In this document: positions 1 to 7,455 of the stretch, piece after piece | How the letters are laid out: every line of letters starts with the position of its first letter | Position numbering within the stretch: position 1 is the first letter of the stretch | NCBI GenBank assembly: GCA_016901395.1 | Contig: JAEAMQ010000036.1 | Span: 62,001 to 126,000 of the forward strand | Origin: Prevotella sp. | Lineage (GTDB): Bacteria; Bacteroidota; Bacteroidia; Bacteroidales; Bacteroidaceae | Reading direction: 5' to 3' | DNA length: 64,000 nucleotides | Made by a program: the position numbers and the translations under genes | Notes under the pieces: generated by a model | What the model was told of the DNA's origin: nothing | What the model saw: only the letters and a program-made list of their open reading frames with translations | Databases searched by the model: none

Positions 1-263
1 CCTTTATCACCATCGACGAAAAGACCGAAAAAGAGAAACGTTCCTCGGTGAGCTATCTGGTTCAGGCGGCCAGTCTGCCCGGGGCAGTAAAGAATATCGA
101 CGAGGTGATGGGGGGCACGATGATCGACTATATCATTGCCTCGATAGCCGAAACCATGTTTATGGATGTCTTCGAACACAAGTTGGCGGCCGACAAGAAG
201 GCTGCGGCCAATGATGTTCCGGAATACGAACAAACCGACGAAAACAAGAAAGGCGGTATATAA
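1..263 (+). CDS. DUF4494-like protein, C-terminal part
   Basis: The reading frame is open from base 3 and runs to TAA at 261-263, so this is the 3' end of a gene that starts outside the window. The visible 86 residues include FITIDEKTEKEKRSS and SYLVQAASLPGAVKNIDEVM and end in a charged, lysine-rich tail. The sequence resembles the Bacteroidota DUF4494 family, which often lies directly before yggS; that family assignment is from memory and no function is known. Its stop codon overlaps the yggS start (TAATG), which suggests translational coupling. Confidence 0.6.
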   Translation, partial: FITIDEKTEKEKRSSVSYLVQAASLPGAVKNIDEVMGGTMIDYIIASIAETMFMDVFEHKLAADKKAAANDVPEYEQTDENKKGGI

Positions 264-937
264 TGAATGTAGATGTTGCTAAAAACTTAAAAGAAGTGCT
301 TGGCAACCTGCCCGAGGGGGTGAGCCTGGTGGCTATCAGCAAGTTCCACCCTTTGGAGTATTTGGAGGCGGCTTATGCCGCTGGGCAGCGTATCTTTGGA
401 GAGAGTCACGAACAGGAATTGCGTGTCAAGGTACCTGCATTGCCACAGGATATCGTGTGGCATTTCATCGGACACCTGCAGACCAACAAGGTGAAGTATA
501 TTGCTCCATACATCTCTATGATTGAGGCGGTGGACAGTTTCAAACTCTTGAAGGAAATCGACAAGCAGGCTGCCCGTTGTGGTCGTGTCATCGATGTGCT
601 GCTTGAGCTTCATATTGCTGAGGAGGCCACTAAATACGGGCTGTCGCTCGATGCCTGCCGCGAACTCTTGCGCGAGGGCGAATGGCGTGCCTTGGAACAT
701 GTCAGGATATGTGGTCTGATGATGATGGCCAGCAATACCGACGACGAGAGTCAGGTGGCTGCAGAGATGAATGAGGCTGCTGACTTCTTCGATGAGGTGA
801 AGCGCGACTACTTTGCCGATGCCGACTACTTCTGTCATCGGTCGTGGGGCATGAGCCAAGACTATCAGATAGCCGTGAAATGCAGGTCTAACATGGTCAG
901 AGTAGGTACTTTTATTTTTGGCCCCAGAGTTTATTGA
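263..937 (+). CDS. yggS: YggS/PLPBP-family pyridoxal phosphate homeostasis protein
   Basis: 224 residues, the usual length of the cytosolic YggS/PROSC family, which binds pyridoxal 5'-phosphate and buffers its free level without a known catalytic reaction. Visible hallmarks are VAISKFHP near residue 22 (the lysine that binds PLP), the FGESHEQEL segment, WHFIGHLQTNK near residue 70, and the C-terminal MVRVGTFIFG. Family members usually read FGENRVQE; here it is FGESHEQE, as in other Bacteroidota. The ATG overlaps the preceding stop codon by one base, so the two genes are probably cotranscribed. Confidence 0.93.
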   Translation: MNVDVAKNLKEVLGNLPEGVSLVAISKFHPLEYLEAAYAAGQRIFGESHEQELRVKVPALPQDIVWHFIGHLQTNKVKYIAPYISMIEAVDSFKLLKEIDKQAARCGRVIDVLLELHIAEEATKYGLSLDACRELLREGEWRALEHVRICGLMMMASNTDDESQVAAEMNEAADFFDEVKRDYFADADYFCHRSWGMSQDYQIAVKCRSNMVRVGTFIFGPRVY

Positions 938-941
938 TAAA

Positions 942-1433
942 ATGGTAAAGAACAAAATGCTCGACAACGCACGGCAAATTCTCGACAGTTATCTTGAGGT
1001 CACTGCCAAGAGAAGGACACCCGAGCGCTATGCAATCCTTGAGGCCATCTACCATTTTGATGGTCATTTCACGGTGGAAGAGTTGAATGCCCTGTTGGAA
1101 AAGGACAGATTCATCGTGAGTCGGGCAACGCTTTACAATACCCTCCGTCTTTTTTTGAAAATCCATTTGGTCGTCCGCCATAAGTTGGTGGATAAGACCA
1201 AGTATGAGGCTGCGCTCCGCAACGATTCCCATAGCCACCAGATCTGTACGATGTGTGGCAAGGTGTCTGAGGTGGAACTGCCTGAAGTAGAGGCAGCCAT
1301 AGCCTCGTCGCGTCTCTATCGTTTCAGAAAAGAGGGGTTCACACTATATATTTATGGCATTTGCAGCAGCTGTCAGTCGAAGCTGACGCGCCAGCGCATG
1401 ATGATAGGAAAGAATAAAACAGATAATAAATAA
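942..1433 (+). CDS. Fur-family transcriptional regulator
   Basis: 163 residues from ATG 942; a TTG at 918 would overlap yggS and is less likely. An N-terminal winged helix contains RRTPERYAILEAIY and the DNA-recognition stretch SRATLYNTLRLF. The C-terminal metal-binding and dimerisation part has HSHQICTMCGK, giving the first CxxC, and a second CSSC near the end, as in zinc-structured Fur proteins. Family members repress genes in response to iron, zinc, manganese or peroxide; which signal applies here cannot be read from the sequence. It sits 4 nt after yggS and 13 nt before purA. A second Fur-family gene lies 4 kb away. Confidence 0.9.
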   Translation: MVKNKMLDNARQILDSYLEVTAKRRTPERYAILEAIYHFDGHFTVEELNALLEKDRFIVSRATLYNTLRLFLKIHLVVRHKLVDKTKYEAALRNDSHSHQICTMCGKVSEVELPEVEAAIASSRLYRFRKEGFTLYIYGICSSCQSKLTRQRMMIGKNKTDNK

Positions 1434-1446
1434 CTTGATTTAGCGT

Positions 1447-2730
1447 ATGAATACAGGAAAAGTTGATGTCTTGTTAGGTCTTCAGTGGGGAGACGAAGGC
1501 AAAGGAAAGGTTGTAGATGTGCTCACACCCAATTATGATGTGGTAGCCCGTTTCCAAGGTGGTCCTAATGCCGGCCACACCTTAGAGTTTGAAGGTCAGA
1601 AGTATGTCCTTCGAAGCATCCCCTCCGGAATATTCCAGGGTGGTAAGGTCAACATCATCGGCAATGGTGTAGTGTTGGCTCCCGACCTCTTCATGGGAGA
1701 GGCAAAAGACTTGGAAAAGAGCGGACATGAGTTGCAGTCGCGCCTTCATATCTCCAGCAAGGCACACCTGATTATGCCTACTCACCGCATTTTGGACCGT
1801 GCTCTCGAAGCTGCCAAAGGCAAGAACAAGGTGGGAACCACCGGTAAGGGCATTGGTCCGACCTACACCGACAAGGTGAGTCGCAATGGCCTTCGTGTGG
1901 GAGACATCCTCGACAACTTTGATACCAAGTATGCTGCGCACAAGGAACGCCACATGCAGATGCTCGCATCGATGGGCTGGACCGATTTCGAGGGACTCGA
2001 AGAGACCGAGAAAACATGGATGGAAGGTATCGAATACCTGCGCAGTTTCCACATTGTAGACAGTGAACACGAAATCAACCGTCTCCTGACAGAGGGCAAA
2101 ACCATCCTCTGCGAGGGTGCTCAGGGCACCATGCTTGACGTGGATTTCGGAAGCTATCCGTTTGTTACGTCGAGCAACACCATCTGTGCCGGAGCATGCA
2201 CCGGCCTTGGCATCGGTCCCAACAAGGTGGGCAATGTCTATGGCATCATGAAAGCCTACTGCACCCGCGTAGGTGCCGGTCCTTTCCCGACAGAACTTTT
2301 CGACGAGACCGGCAAGCGAATCCGTGACATCGGACATGAGTATGGTGCCGTGACCGGACGCGAACGCCGCTGCGGATGGATAGACCTCGTGCAGCTGCGC
2401 TACAGCATCATGGTGAACGGTGTTACCGAACTGATCATGATGAAGAGCGACGTGCTCGACGGATTTGATACCATCAAGGCTTGCGTAGCCTACGAACTGA
2501 AAGACGGAACGACCACTCCCGACTTCCCCTACGAGATTGACGACGTGAAGCCGATATACAAAGAGCTGAAGGGTTGGAACACAGACATGACCAAATTCAC
2601 CTCTGAGGCCGAGTTCCCACAGGCTTTCAAGGACTATATCTCCTTCCTCGAAGCCGAACTTCAGACCCCGATCAAGATCATCTCCATCGGTCCGGACAGA
2701 AGTCAAACCATTGTTAGAAACAACAAATAA
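1447..2730 (+). CDS. purA: adenylosuccinate synthetase
   Basis: 427 residues, full length. The enzyme joins IMP and aspartate using GTP to make adenylosuccinate, the first committed step to AMP. The N-terminal signature [11 protein letters not shown], with the catalytic Asp and the GTP P-loop-like segment, is intact. GPNAGHT (catalytic His), [14 protein letters not shown] and the C-terminal [12 protein letters not shown]-binding stretch are all present. It follows the Fur-family gene by 13 nt and hisS begins 2 nt after its stop codon, so purA and hisS are almost certainly one transcript. Confidence 0.98.
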   Translation: MNTGKVDVLLGLQWGDEGKGKVVDVLTPNYDVVARFQGGPNAGHTLEFEGQKYVLRSIPSGIFQGGKVNIIGNGVVLAPDLFMGEAKDLEKSGHELQSRLHISSKAHLIMPTHRILDRALEAAKGKNKVGTTGKGIGPTYTDKVSRNGLRVGDILDNFDTKYAAHKERHMQMLASMGWTDFEGLEETEKTWMEGIEYLRSFHIVDSEHEINRLLTEGKTILCEGAQGTMLDVDFGSYPFVTSSNTICAGACTGLGIGPNKVGNVYGIMKAYCTRVGAGPFPTELFDETGKRIRDIGHEYGAVTGRERRCGWIDLVQLRYSIMVNGVTELIMMKSDVLDGFDTIKACVAYELKDGTTTPDFPYEIDDVKPIYKELKGWNTDMTKFTSEAEFPQAFKDYISFLEAELQTPIKIISIGPDRSQTIVRNNK

Positions 2731-2732
2731 TC

Positions 2733-4100
2733 ATGGGTAACAACAAACCATCCATCCCCAAGGGCACCCGAGACTTCGGTCCTGAGGAGATGGCCAAGCG
2801 CAATTATATCTTCAACACCATCAAAGAGGTCTATGCCCTTTATGGTTTTCAGCAGATTGAGACGCCGTCGATGGAAACCCTTCAGACTCTGATGGGCAAA
2901 TATGGAGACGAGGGAGACAAACTGCTCTTTAAGGTTCTCAATTCCGGCGACTATTTTAAAGGCATCACCGACGACGAACTCCGCGACCGCAACGCACTGA
3001 AGCTGCAGACCAAATTTTGCGAGAAGGGACTGCGCTACGACCTCACCGTGCCGTTCGCCCGGTACGTGGTGATGCACCGCGACAGTCTTCAGTTGCCGTT
3101 CAAACGCTATCAAATCCAACCCGTTTGGCGTGCCGACCGCCCGCAGAAGGGCCGTTATCGCGAGTTTTATCAGTGCGACGCCGACGTGGTGGGCTCCGAC
3201 TCATTGCTCAATGAGGTAGAGTTGATGCAGATTGTAGACACCGTTTTCAAGCGATTGAATGTCCGCGTGCTTATCAAAATCAACAACCGCAAGATCCTTA
3301 CCGGTATTGCAGAGGTAATCGGCGAGGCCGACAAGATTGTCGACATCACTGTGGCCATCGACAAACTCGACAAGATAGGTTTGGATAATGTCAATGAAGA
3401 ACTCCGAAGTGACGGCATTTCCGAGGAGGCCATCACCAAACTTCAGCCCATCATCGCCCTGCAAGGCACCAACGACGAGAAGCTCGATGTCATTGCCAAT
3501 CTGCTCCAAAGTTCCGAAGTGGGACTCAAAGGCGTGGAGGAAACGCGCTTCATACTCAGCACGTTGAAGTCCGTTGGTCTCAACAGCGAGATTGAACTCG
3601 ACCTCACTTTGGCCCGCGGACTCAACTATTACACGGGTGCTATCTTCGAGGTTAAGGCTCTGGACACCCAGATTGGCTCCATTACCGGAGGCGGACGCTA
3701 CGACAATCTCACCGGCATCTTTGGCATGCCGGGTCTCTCGGGCGTAGGCATCTCGTTTGGTGCCGACCGCATCTACGACGTGCTCAATGCCCTCGACCTC
3801 TATCCCAAGGAGGCTGTCTCGGCCACACAACTGCTGTTTATCAACTTCGGCGAGAAGGAAACGGCCTACTGCCTGCCCATCGTGGCCCAGGCACGACAGG
3901 CCGGAATACGTACGGAGATGTATCCCGACAAGGCCAAGATGAAGAAGCAGATGAGCTATGCCGATGCCAAAAACATCTCGTTTGTGGCTCTGGCGGGCGA
4001 CGACGAAATCGCTGCCGGCAAGGTAACGCTGAAGAATATGGTGACCGGCGAGCAGCAACTCATGACCGCCGACGAGCTTGTGGCTACCATCCTGAAGTGA
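2733..4100 (+). CDS. hisS: histidyl-tRNA synthetase
   Basis: 455 residues, class II aminoacyl-tRNA synthetase charging tRNA-His. Motif 1 lies around [13 protein letters not shown] at the N-terminus; motif 2 is [17 protein letters not shown] near residue 130; the HisA loop [15 protein letters not shown] is near residue 294; and motif 3 is [12 protein letters not shown]. The last 90 residues form the anticodon-binding domain, recognisable by the [14 protein letters not shown] segment. ATG 2733 is 2 nt after the purA stop. A strong hairpin follows the gene, ending this transcript. Confidence 0.98.
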   Translation: MGNNKPSIPKGTRDFGPEEMAKRNYIFNTIKEVYALYGFQQIETPSMETLQTLMGKYGDEGDKLLFKVLNSGDYFKGITDDELRDRNALKLQTKFCEKGLRYDLTVPFARYVVMHRDSLQLPFKRYQIQPVWRADRPQKGRYREFYQCDADVVGSDSLLNEVELMQIVDTVFKRLNVRVLIKINNRKILTGIAEVIGEADKIVDITVAIDKLDKIGLDNVNEELRSDGISEEAITKLQPIIALQGTNDEKLDVIANLLQSSEVGLKGVEETRFILSTLKSVGLNSEIELDLTLARGLNYYTGAIFEVKALDTQIGSITGGGRYDNLTGIFGMPGLSGVGISFGADRIYDVLNALDLYPKEAVSATQLLFINFGEKETAYCLPIVAQARQAGIRTEMYPDKAKMKKQMSYADAKNISFVALAGDDEIAAGKVTLKNMVTGEQQLMTADELVATILK

Positions 4101-4126
4101 TGACGGTCTGATCATCAACCTTTTCC

Positions 4127-4203
4127 AAGGCCGTGTCAACGGTTTGTCAGCATTCCATACGTATGGAATGACGAGCACGACGAACGCTTGACACGGCCTT
4201 TTC
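4127..4203 (+). terminator. hisS terminator with nested palindrome
   Basis: Perfect 13-bp arms AAGGCCGTGTCAA (4127-4139) and TTGACACGGCCTT (4188-4200) are followed by TTCT, giving a T-rich end. The loop contains a perfect 20-bp palindrome at 4151-4170 (CATTCCATAC plus its reverse complement) and a weaker GTTTGTC/GACGAAC pair. The whole element can therefore fold as one very long stem. It is expected to terminate the purA-hisS transcript; the double-hairpin shape is unusually elaborate for a simple terminator. Confidence 0.75.
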
Positions 4204-4220
4204 TACTAAAAACAAACACA

Positions 4221-5228
4221 ATGAAAACTAACAAAATCATTCACTTCCTATTGGTGTTGTCTCTCGTTTTCTGCCTCACATCCGGCCGACGACAGACCAC
4301 CATCTTCGTCATCGGCGACTCCACAGCTGCCGAGAAATCGCATCCCGACACCAATCCCGAGCGTGGCTGGGGCATGGTGCTACAGGGATTTTTCGACGAT
4401 GACATCCTTGTCTCCAACCATGCCGTCAACGGACGCTCCTCCAAGAGCTTCCTCGATGAGGGCCGCTGGCAGAAAGTGCTCGACCGCATCAAGCCCGGCG
4501 ACTATGTGTTTATCCAGTTTGGCCACAACGACGAGAAGCCCAAGCCCGACCGACACACCGATCCCGGCACCACCTTCGACGCTCACTTGGCTCGCTATGT
4601 CACCGAGACACGGGAGAAGGGCGGCATTCCGGTGCTGTTCAGCTGTGTGGTGCGCCGCAATTTCCTCAGCAAGGTCGACTCGACAACCGATGACGAGTCA
4701 CTGCGCAACGTGACCTATTCTGATGAGGAAATCAATTCCGACACCCTTGTAGATACCCATGGAGCCTACAAGGATGCCCCCCGCAACGTGGCCCGCAAGA
4801 TGAACGTCGTGTTTATAGACGCCAACAAAATTACCCACGATCTGGAGCAAAGCCTCGGCGTGGTGGGCTCCCGCAAACTCCACATGTGGTTCAAACCGGG
4901 TGAAATACCCAGCATCCCCCAAGGGCGCAAGGACAATACCCACTACAATGTGTATGGTGCCCATGTAGTAGCAGGACTCCTGGCAGAGGCTGTCGGTAAG
5001 CAGATCAAGCCCCTTCGGAAGCATGTAAAACACTTCGATTACATCGTATCCAAACGAGGCAGAGGCAACTATATGAAGCTGAACGATGCCCTCGAAGCCA
5101 TACCTGAAGGGCTCAAGACACGCATTTATGTGCTTGACGGACAATGGACCGTTACTCAGCATCAACTCAAAAATAAGAAAGTGAAGTTCACTTGCTATCC
5201 CGGAGCCAGGATAATCCACCGCAACTGA
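4221..5228 (+). CDS. SGNH/CE12-like esterase with truncated pectinesterase (CE8) domain
   Basis: 335 residues from ATG 4221; the TTG at 4188 lies inside the terminator stem, so it is rejected. MKTNKIIHFLLVLSLVFCLTSG is a signal peptide. Residues about 28-260 are an SGNH hydrolase of the rhamnogalacturonan acetylesterase type: block I GDSTAAEK with catalytic Ser34, block III FGHNDEK, and the late DNTHYNVYGAH carrying the catalytic Asp/His pair. From residue about 272 the sequence changes to DYIVSKRGRGNYMKLNDALE, the start of a pectin methylesterase domain, but it stops after about 64 residues. A CE8 domain needs about 300 residues, so its catalytic part is missing. Likely secreted and acting on pectin acetyl esters. 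Confidence 0.85.
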   Translation: MKTNKIIHFLLVLSLVFCLTSGRRQTTIFVIGDSTAAEKSHPDTNPERGWGMVLQGFFDDDILVSNHAVNGRSSKSFLDEGRWQKVLDRIKPGDYVFIQFGHNDEKPKPDRHTDPGTTFDAHLARYVTETREKGGIPVLFSCVVRRNFLSKVDSTTDDESLRNVTYSDEEINSDTLVDTHGAYKDAPRNVARKMNVVFIDANKITHDLEQSLGVVGSRKLHMWFKPGEIPSIPQGRKDNTHYNVYGAHVVAGLLAEAVGKQIKPLRKHVKHFDYIVSKRGRGNYMKLNDALEAIPEGLKTRIYVLDGQWTVTQHQLKNKKVKFTCYPGARIIHRN

Positions 5229-5337
5229 ATATTCCGTATATCAGAATAAAAATACGTGAAAATGGGGTAGAGCAAAGGTTAATAAATAATTTTTTTGAAT
5301 AAAATATCTTTTTTATTATGGAATAAGTCCAATTTTG

Positions 5338-5369
5338 TTTGTCGTTATTTCAAATTATTATTATCTTTG
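5338..5369 (+). promoter_or_regulatory. promoter of the perR-like gene
   Basis: TTTG at 5338-5341, a 20-nt spacer, then TATCTTTG at 5362-5369. This is an exact match to the Bacteroidota sigma-70-type pattern TTTG-N19/20-TAnnTTTG. It lies about 43 nt before the start codon in an AT-rich leader. Confidence 0.8.
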
Positions 5370-5412
5370 TAGCCTATTTGAGATATATTTAATATTACAA
5401 AAGGGATAAGAA

Positions 5413-5832
5413 ATGAACCAAGAGGCATACGACAGGCTTGTAAGTTGTGGCGTTCGTCCATCCATGCAGCGCCTTGCGATTATGGATTACCTGCTTAAAC
5501 ATCACACCCACCCCACCGTGGAAGAGGTTTATCAAGGTATCAGTAAAGAGATTCAGACATTGAGCCGCACCACGGTATACAACACGCTGCGTCTTTTCTC
5601 TGAGCACAATGCTGCTCAGATGATTACCATTGACGAGCATCGTGTGTGTTATGATGGCGACATTCATCCTCATGTGCATTTCTTCTGTCGCAATTGTGGT
5701 CATGTCTACGACCTGATGGACGAAGAAATTCCCGCTATGGCTCAGCCCAAGAATGTGGGTGGGCACATGGTAGATGATATCCAGCTCTACTACAAAGGTA
5801 TCTGTCACGAGTGCAGCACACATAAGAGCTAA
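5413..5832 (+). CDS. perR: Fur/PerR-family peroxide or metal-responsive repressor
   Basis: 139 residues, typical PerR length. The winged helix has GVRPSMQRLAIMDYL and the recognition region LSRTTVYNTLRLF. The regulatory metal site is suggested by HPHVHFFCRNCGH, which joins histidine ligands to the first CxxC; the second zinc CxxC is CHEC near the end. PerR proteins repress catalase, peroxiredoxin and iron-storage genes until peroxide oxidises a histidine ligand. The match is to the PerR rather than the Fur branch, but this cannot be settled by eye. The gene has its own promoter and its own terminator, so it is monocistronic. Confidence 0.85.
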   Translation: MNQEAYDRLVSCGVRPSMQRLAIMDYLLKHHTHPTVEEVYQGISKEIQTLSRTTVYNTLRLFSEHNAAQMITIDEHRVCYDGDIHPHVHFFCRNCGHVYDLMDEEIPAMAQPKNVGGHMVDDIQLYYKGICHECSTHKS

Positions 5833-5852
5833 ACTCGTCTGGCATCATCAGT

Positions 5853-5902
5853 AAACAAGCAGCTTGACACGTGTACGCATGTGCCAAGCTGCTTGTTTTA
5901 TA
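5853..5902 (+). terminator. rho-independent terminator of the perR-like gene
   Basis: Perfect 14-bp arms AAACAAGCAGCTTG (5853-5866) and CAAGCTGCTTGTTT (5885-5898), an 18-nt loop that can pair further, then TTATAT. It lies 21 nt after the stop codon. Confidence 0.85.
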
Positions 5903-6374
5903 TCTATCTGTCAGAGGATGCAGACTCATGGTCCCACCTCAAGGCCATGGTGTTTTGTCAAAATAGTTCTGAATTTTCCGTGCCTGAAAATTTCTCGAAA
6001 TAGAAACCGTATGGGATGTTTTTGCCTCAAAAAACGAATGTTTCTTGAAGAAAAATCATACTTTTCTTCGATTAGGTACTAATCGTACGGCGATTAGTAC
6101 CTTATCGTCTTGCGATTACTATCCAATCGCAATGCCTTGGGATAGGAAAATGTGCATGATTAGGCACTATTCATAAGCACACAAAATGCCCGAAATATAT
6201 AATCAGCTGAGCATCAGCAATTTGAGGAACGCTCATTTTGCACGTATTTCGTCCCATGGATTTTGATTTTCAAAATACGGGCAGCATTTGAAGGCATTAT
6301 TCAAGATATTTCATAGAGAATTAACGTAGATGAAGTTTTTTGCTCATAATCCGCAGATTCTCGTTTTTTCTTTT
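5903..6374 (+). other. non-coding gap between perR-like gene and DMP19-like gene
   Basis: About 470 nt with no credible gene. An ORF over 5864-6082 is rejected because it begins inside the terminator and has no recognisable composition. The gap holds the 22-nt array at 6070-6179, the motif CTGAGCATCAG at 6207-6217, and a block at 6231-6259 beginning GCTCATTTTGCACG that recurs near other arrays. The start of the next promoter closes the gap. Confidence 0.7.
6070..6179 (+). repeat. 22-nt palindromic tandem array, copy 1
   Basis: Five units in exact 22-nt phase, starting at 6070, 6092, 6114, 6136 and 6158. The first three are clear (for example GATTAGTACC followed by TTATCGTCTTGC at 6092-6113), the fourth is strongly decayed and the fifth is recognisable (GATTAGGCAC...). 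The first unit joins to the pattern CGATTAGGTACTAATCG, a near-perfect palindrome. A CTGAGCATCAG motif follows 27 nt after the last unit. Confidence 0.85.
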
Positions 6375-6382
6375 TATCTTTG
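6375..6382 (+). promoter_or_regulatory. -7 element for the DMP19-like gene and smpB
   Basis: TATCTTTG matches the TAnnTTTG -7 consensus, 25 nt before ATG 6407. No TTTG lies at the right distance upstream, so only half of the promoter is seen. It overlaps a TTG codon at 6380, which argues against that codon as a start. Confidence 0.55.
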
Positions 6383-6406
6383 CATATTCAAGTATCTGTG
6401 AAATTT

Positions 6407-6916
6407 ATGATAGACGTAAAGGTAAAAGACGTTGACCTGCAGCGTGCTGCGGAAGAGGGCATGGACGAGTTTATCGATGTGTTCAAGGAAGCCATTCTGA
6501 AGGCTGTCGGTGGAGAACTGAATGCGGAGACCATGCCGCAGCTCAATGCCGACCAGGTGACACTTCTGGGCTATGTTTCCCTGCGCGACGAGGTGATGAA
6601 CGGCGGATTTATCCAACTCATACACAACGGGTTGGGGGCATTTGTCTACAAAAATCCTTTTGACAAGGCACTGCGCAACTGGGGACTTCACGACCTCTAC
6701 AAACTCGTGAACAAGAGCCACCGCCTCTACAATCTCTATCATGAGGAAATAGAGAAAGACTGCACTCAGGAGGAGTTTGATGCCCTCTATGAGAAATATA
6801 GTGAGTTCGACGATTTCGACGATGCCTTCGTAGAGGGCGAGGAAGGATTTACGTCGCAGGTGGCTCACTATGTAGACGAACATATAGAAAACTTTGCAAC
6901 GATAGTCAATGAATAA
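6407..6916 (+). CDS. DMP19-like (DUF4375) acidic protein
   Basis: 169 residues from ATG 6407. The central part matches the DMP19/DUF4375 family through [19 protein letters not shown] near residue 55, the family's most conserved block, followed by aromatic helices. The protein is very acidic, with an [15 protein letters not shown] stretch near residue 135. Neisseria DMP19 mimics DNA charge and sequesters a transcription factor; whether this homologue does so is inference from family and charge only. Its 3' end overlaps smpB by 8 nt, so the two are probably translationally coupled. Confidence 0.8.
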   Translation: MIDVKVKDVDLQRAAEEGMDEFIDVFKEAILKAVGGELNAETMPQLNADQVTLLGYVSLRDEVMNGGFIQLIHNGLGAFVYKNPFDKALRNWGLHDLYKLVNKSHRLYNLYHEEIEKDCTQEEFDALYEKYSEFDDFDDAFVEGEEGFTSQVAHYVDEHIENFATIVNE

Positions 6917-7388
6917 GGAACAACTTGAACTTCGCAAGAAAAGTCCTGTCCAAATCAAGAATAAAAAAGCGTCGTTCGAATATATATTTATCGACACCTA
7001 TACGGCCGGCATCGTGCTCACGGGCACCGAGATCAAGTCGATACGCATGGGCAAGGCCTCGCTGGTAGACGCTTTCTGCTTTATCAACAACGGTGAGGTG
7101 TGGCTCAAGGGCATGAATATCTCGCCCTATTTCTATGGCTCCTATGCCAACCACGAGGCCAAACGCGACCGCAAACTGTTGCTCTCGAAAAAGGAAATCA
7201 GAAACCTGCAGCAGGACGCGAGTGCCCCCGGCTTCACCATTATACCCGTGCTGGTGTTTATCGACAGCCACGGCCGGGCAAAGGTAGACATTGTCTTGGC
7301 CCGTGGTAAGAAGGAATACGACAAGCGCCAGACCCTGAAAGAGAAGGAAGACCGCCGCGAGATGGACCGGGCCATCAAGCATTTCTGA
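6909..7388 (+). CDS. smpB: SsrA-binding protein SmpB
   Basis: 159 residues, full length. SmpB binds tmRNA and brings it to stalled ribosomes for trans-translation. Signatures are [20 protein letters not shown] at the N-terminus, [18 protein letters not shown] with the invariant TEIKS, and the C-terminal basic tail [10 protein letters not shown] that reaches the decoding centre. It overlaps the DMP19-like gene by 8 nt, and metH follows about 70 nt downstream. Confidence 0.97.
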   Translation: MNKEQLELRKKSPVQIKNKKASFEYIFIDTYTAGIVLTGTEIKSIRMGKASLVDAFCFINNGEVWLKGMNISPYFYGSYANHEAKRDRKLLLSKKEIRNLQQDASAPGFTIIPVLVFIDSHGRAKVDIVLARGKKEYDKRQTLKEKEDRREMDRAIKHF

Positions 7389-7455
7389 ATCTGAAAAGAA
7401 TGATGGCAGAGAGAGTAGATAGGTATTGAGTAAGAGAGAACGAAAAGATAAGCTG

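Noticed and set aside
4188..4220. Upstream TTG start for the esterase
   Set aside because: It lies in the terminator arm, and the ATG at 4221 begins a proper signal peptide.
5864..6082. Small ORF after the perR-like gene
   Set aside because: Starts in a terminator stem, has no family match and runs into the 22-nt array.
7389..7455. Cobalamin riboswitch before metH
   Set aside because: The gap is under 70 nt and has no B12-box-like sequence; the gene is probably cotranscribed with smpB.
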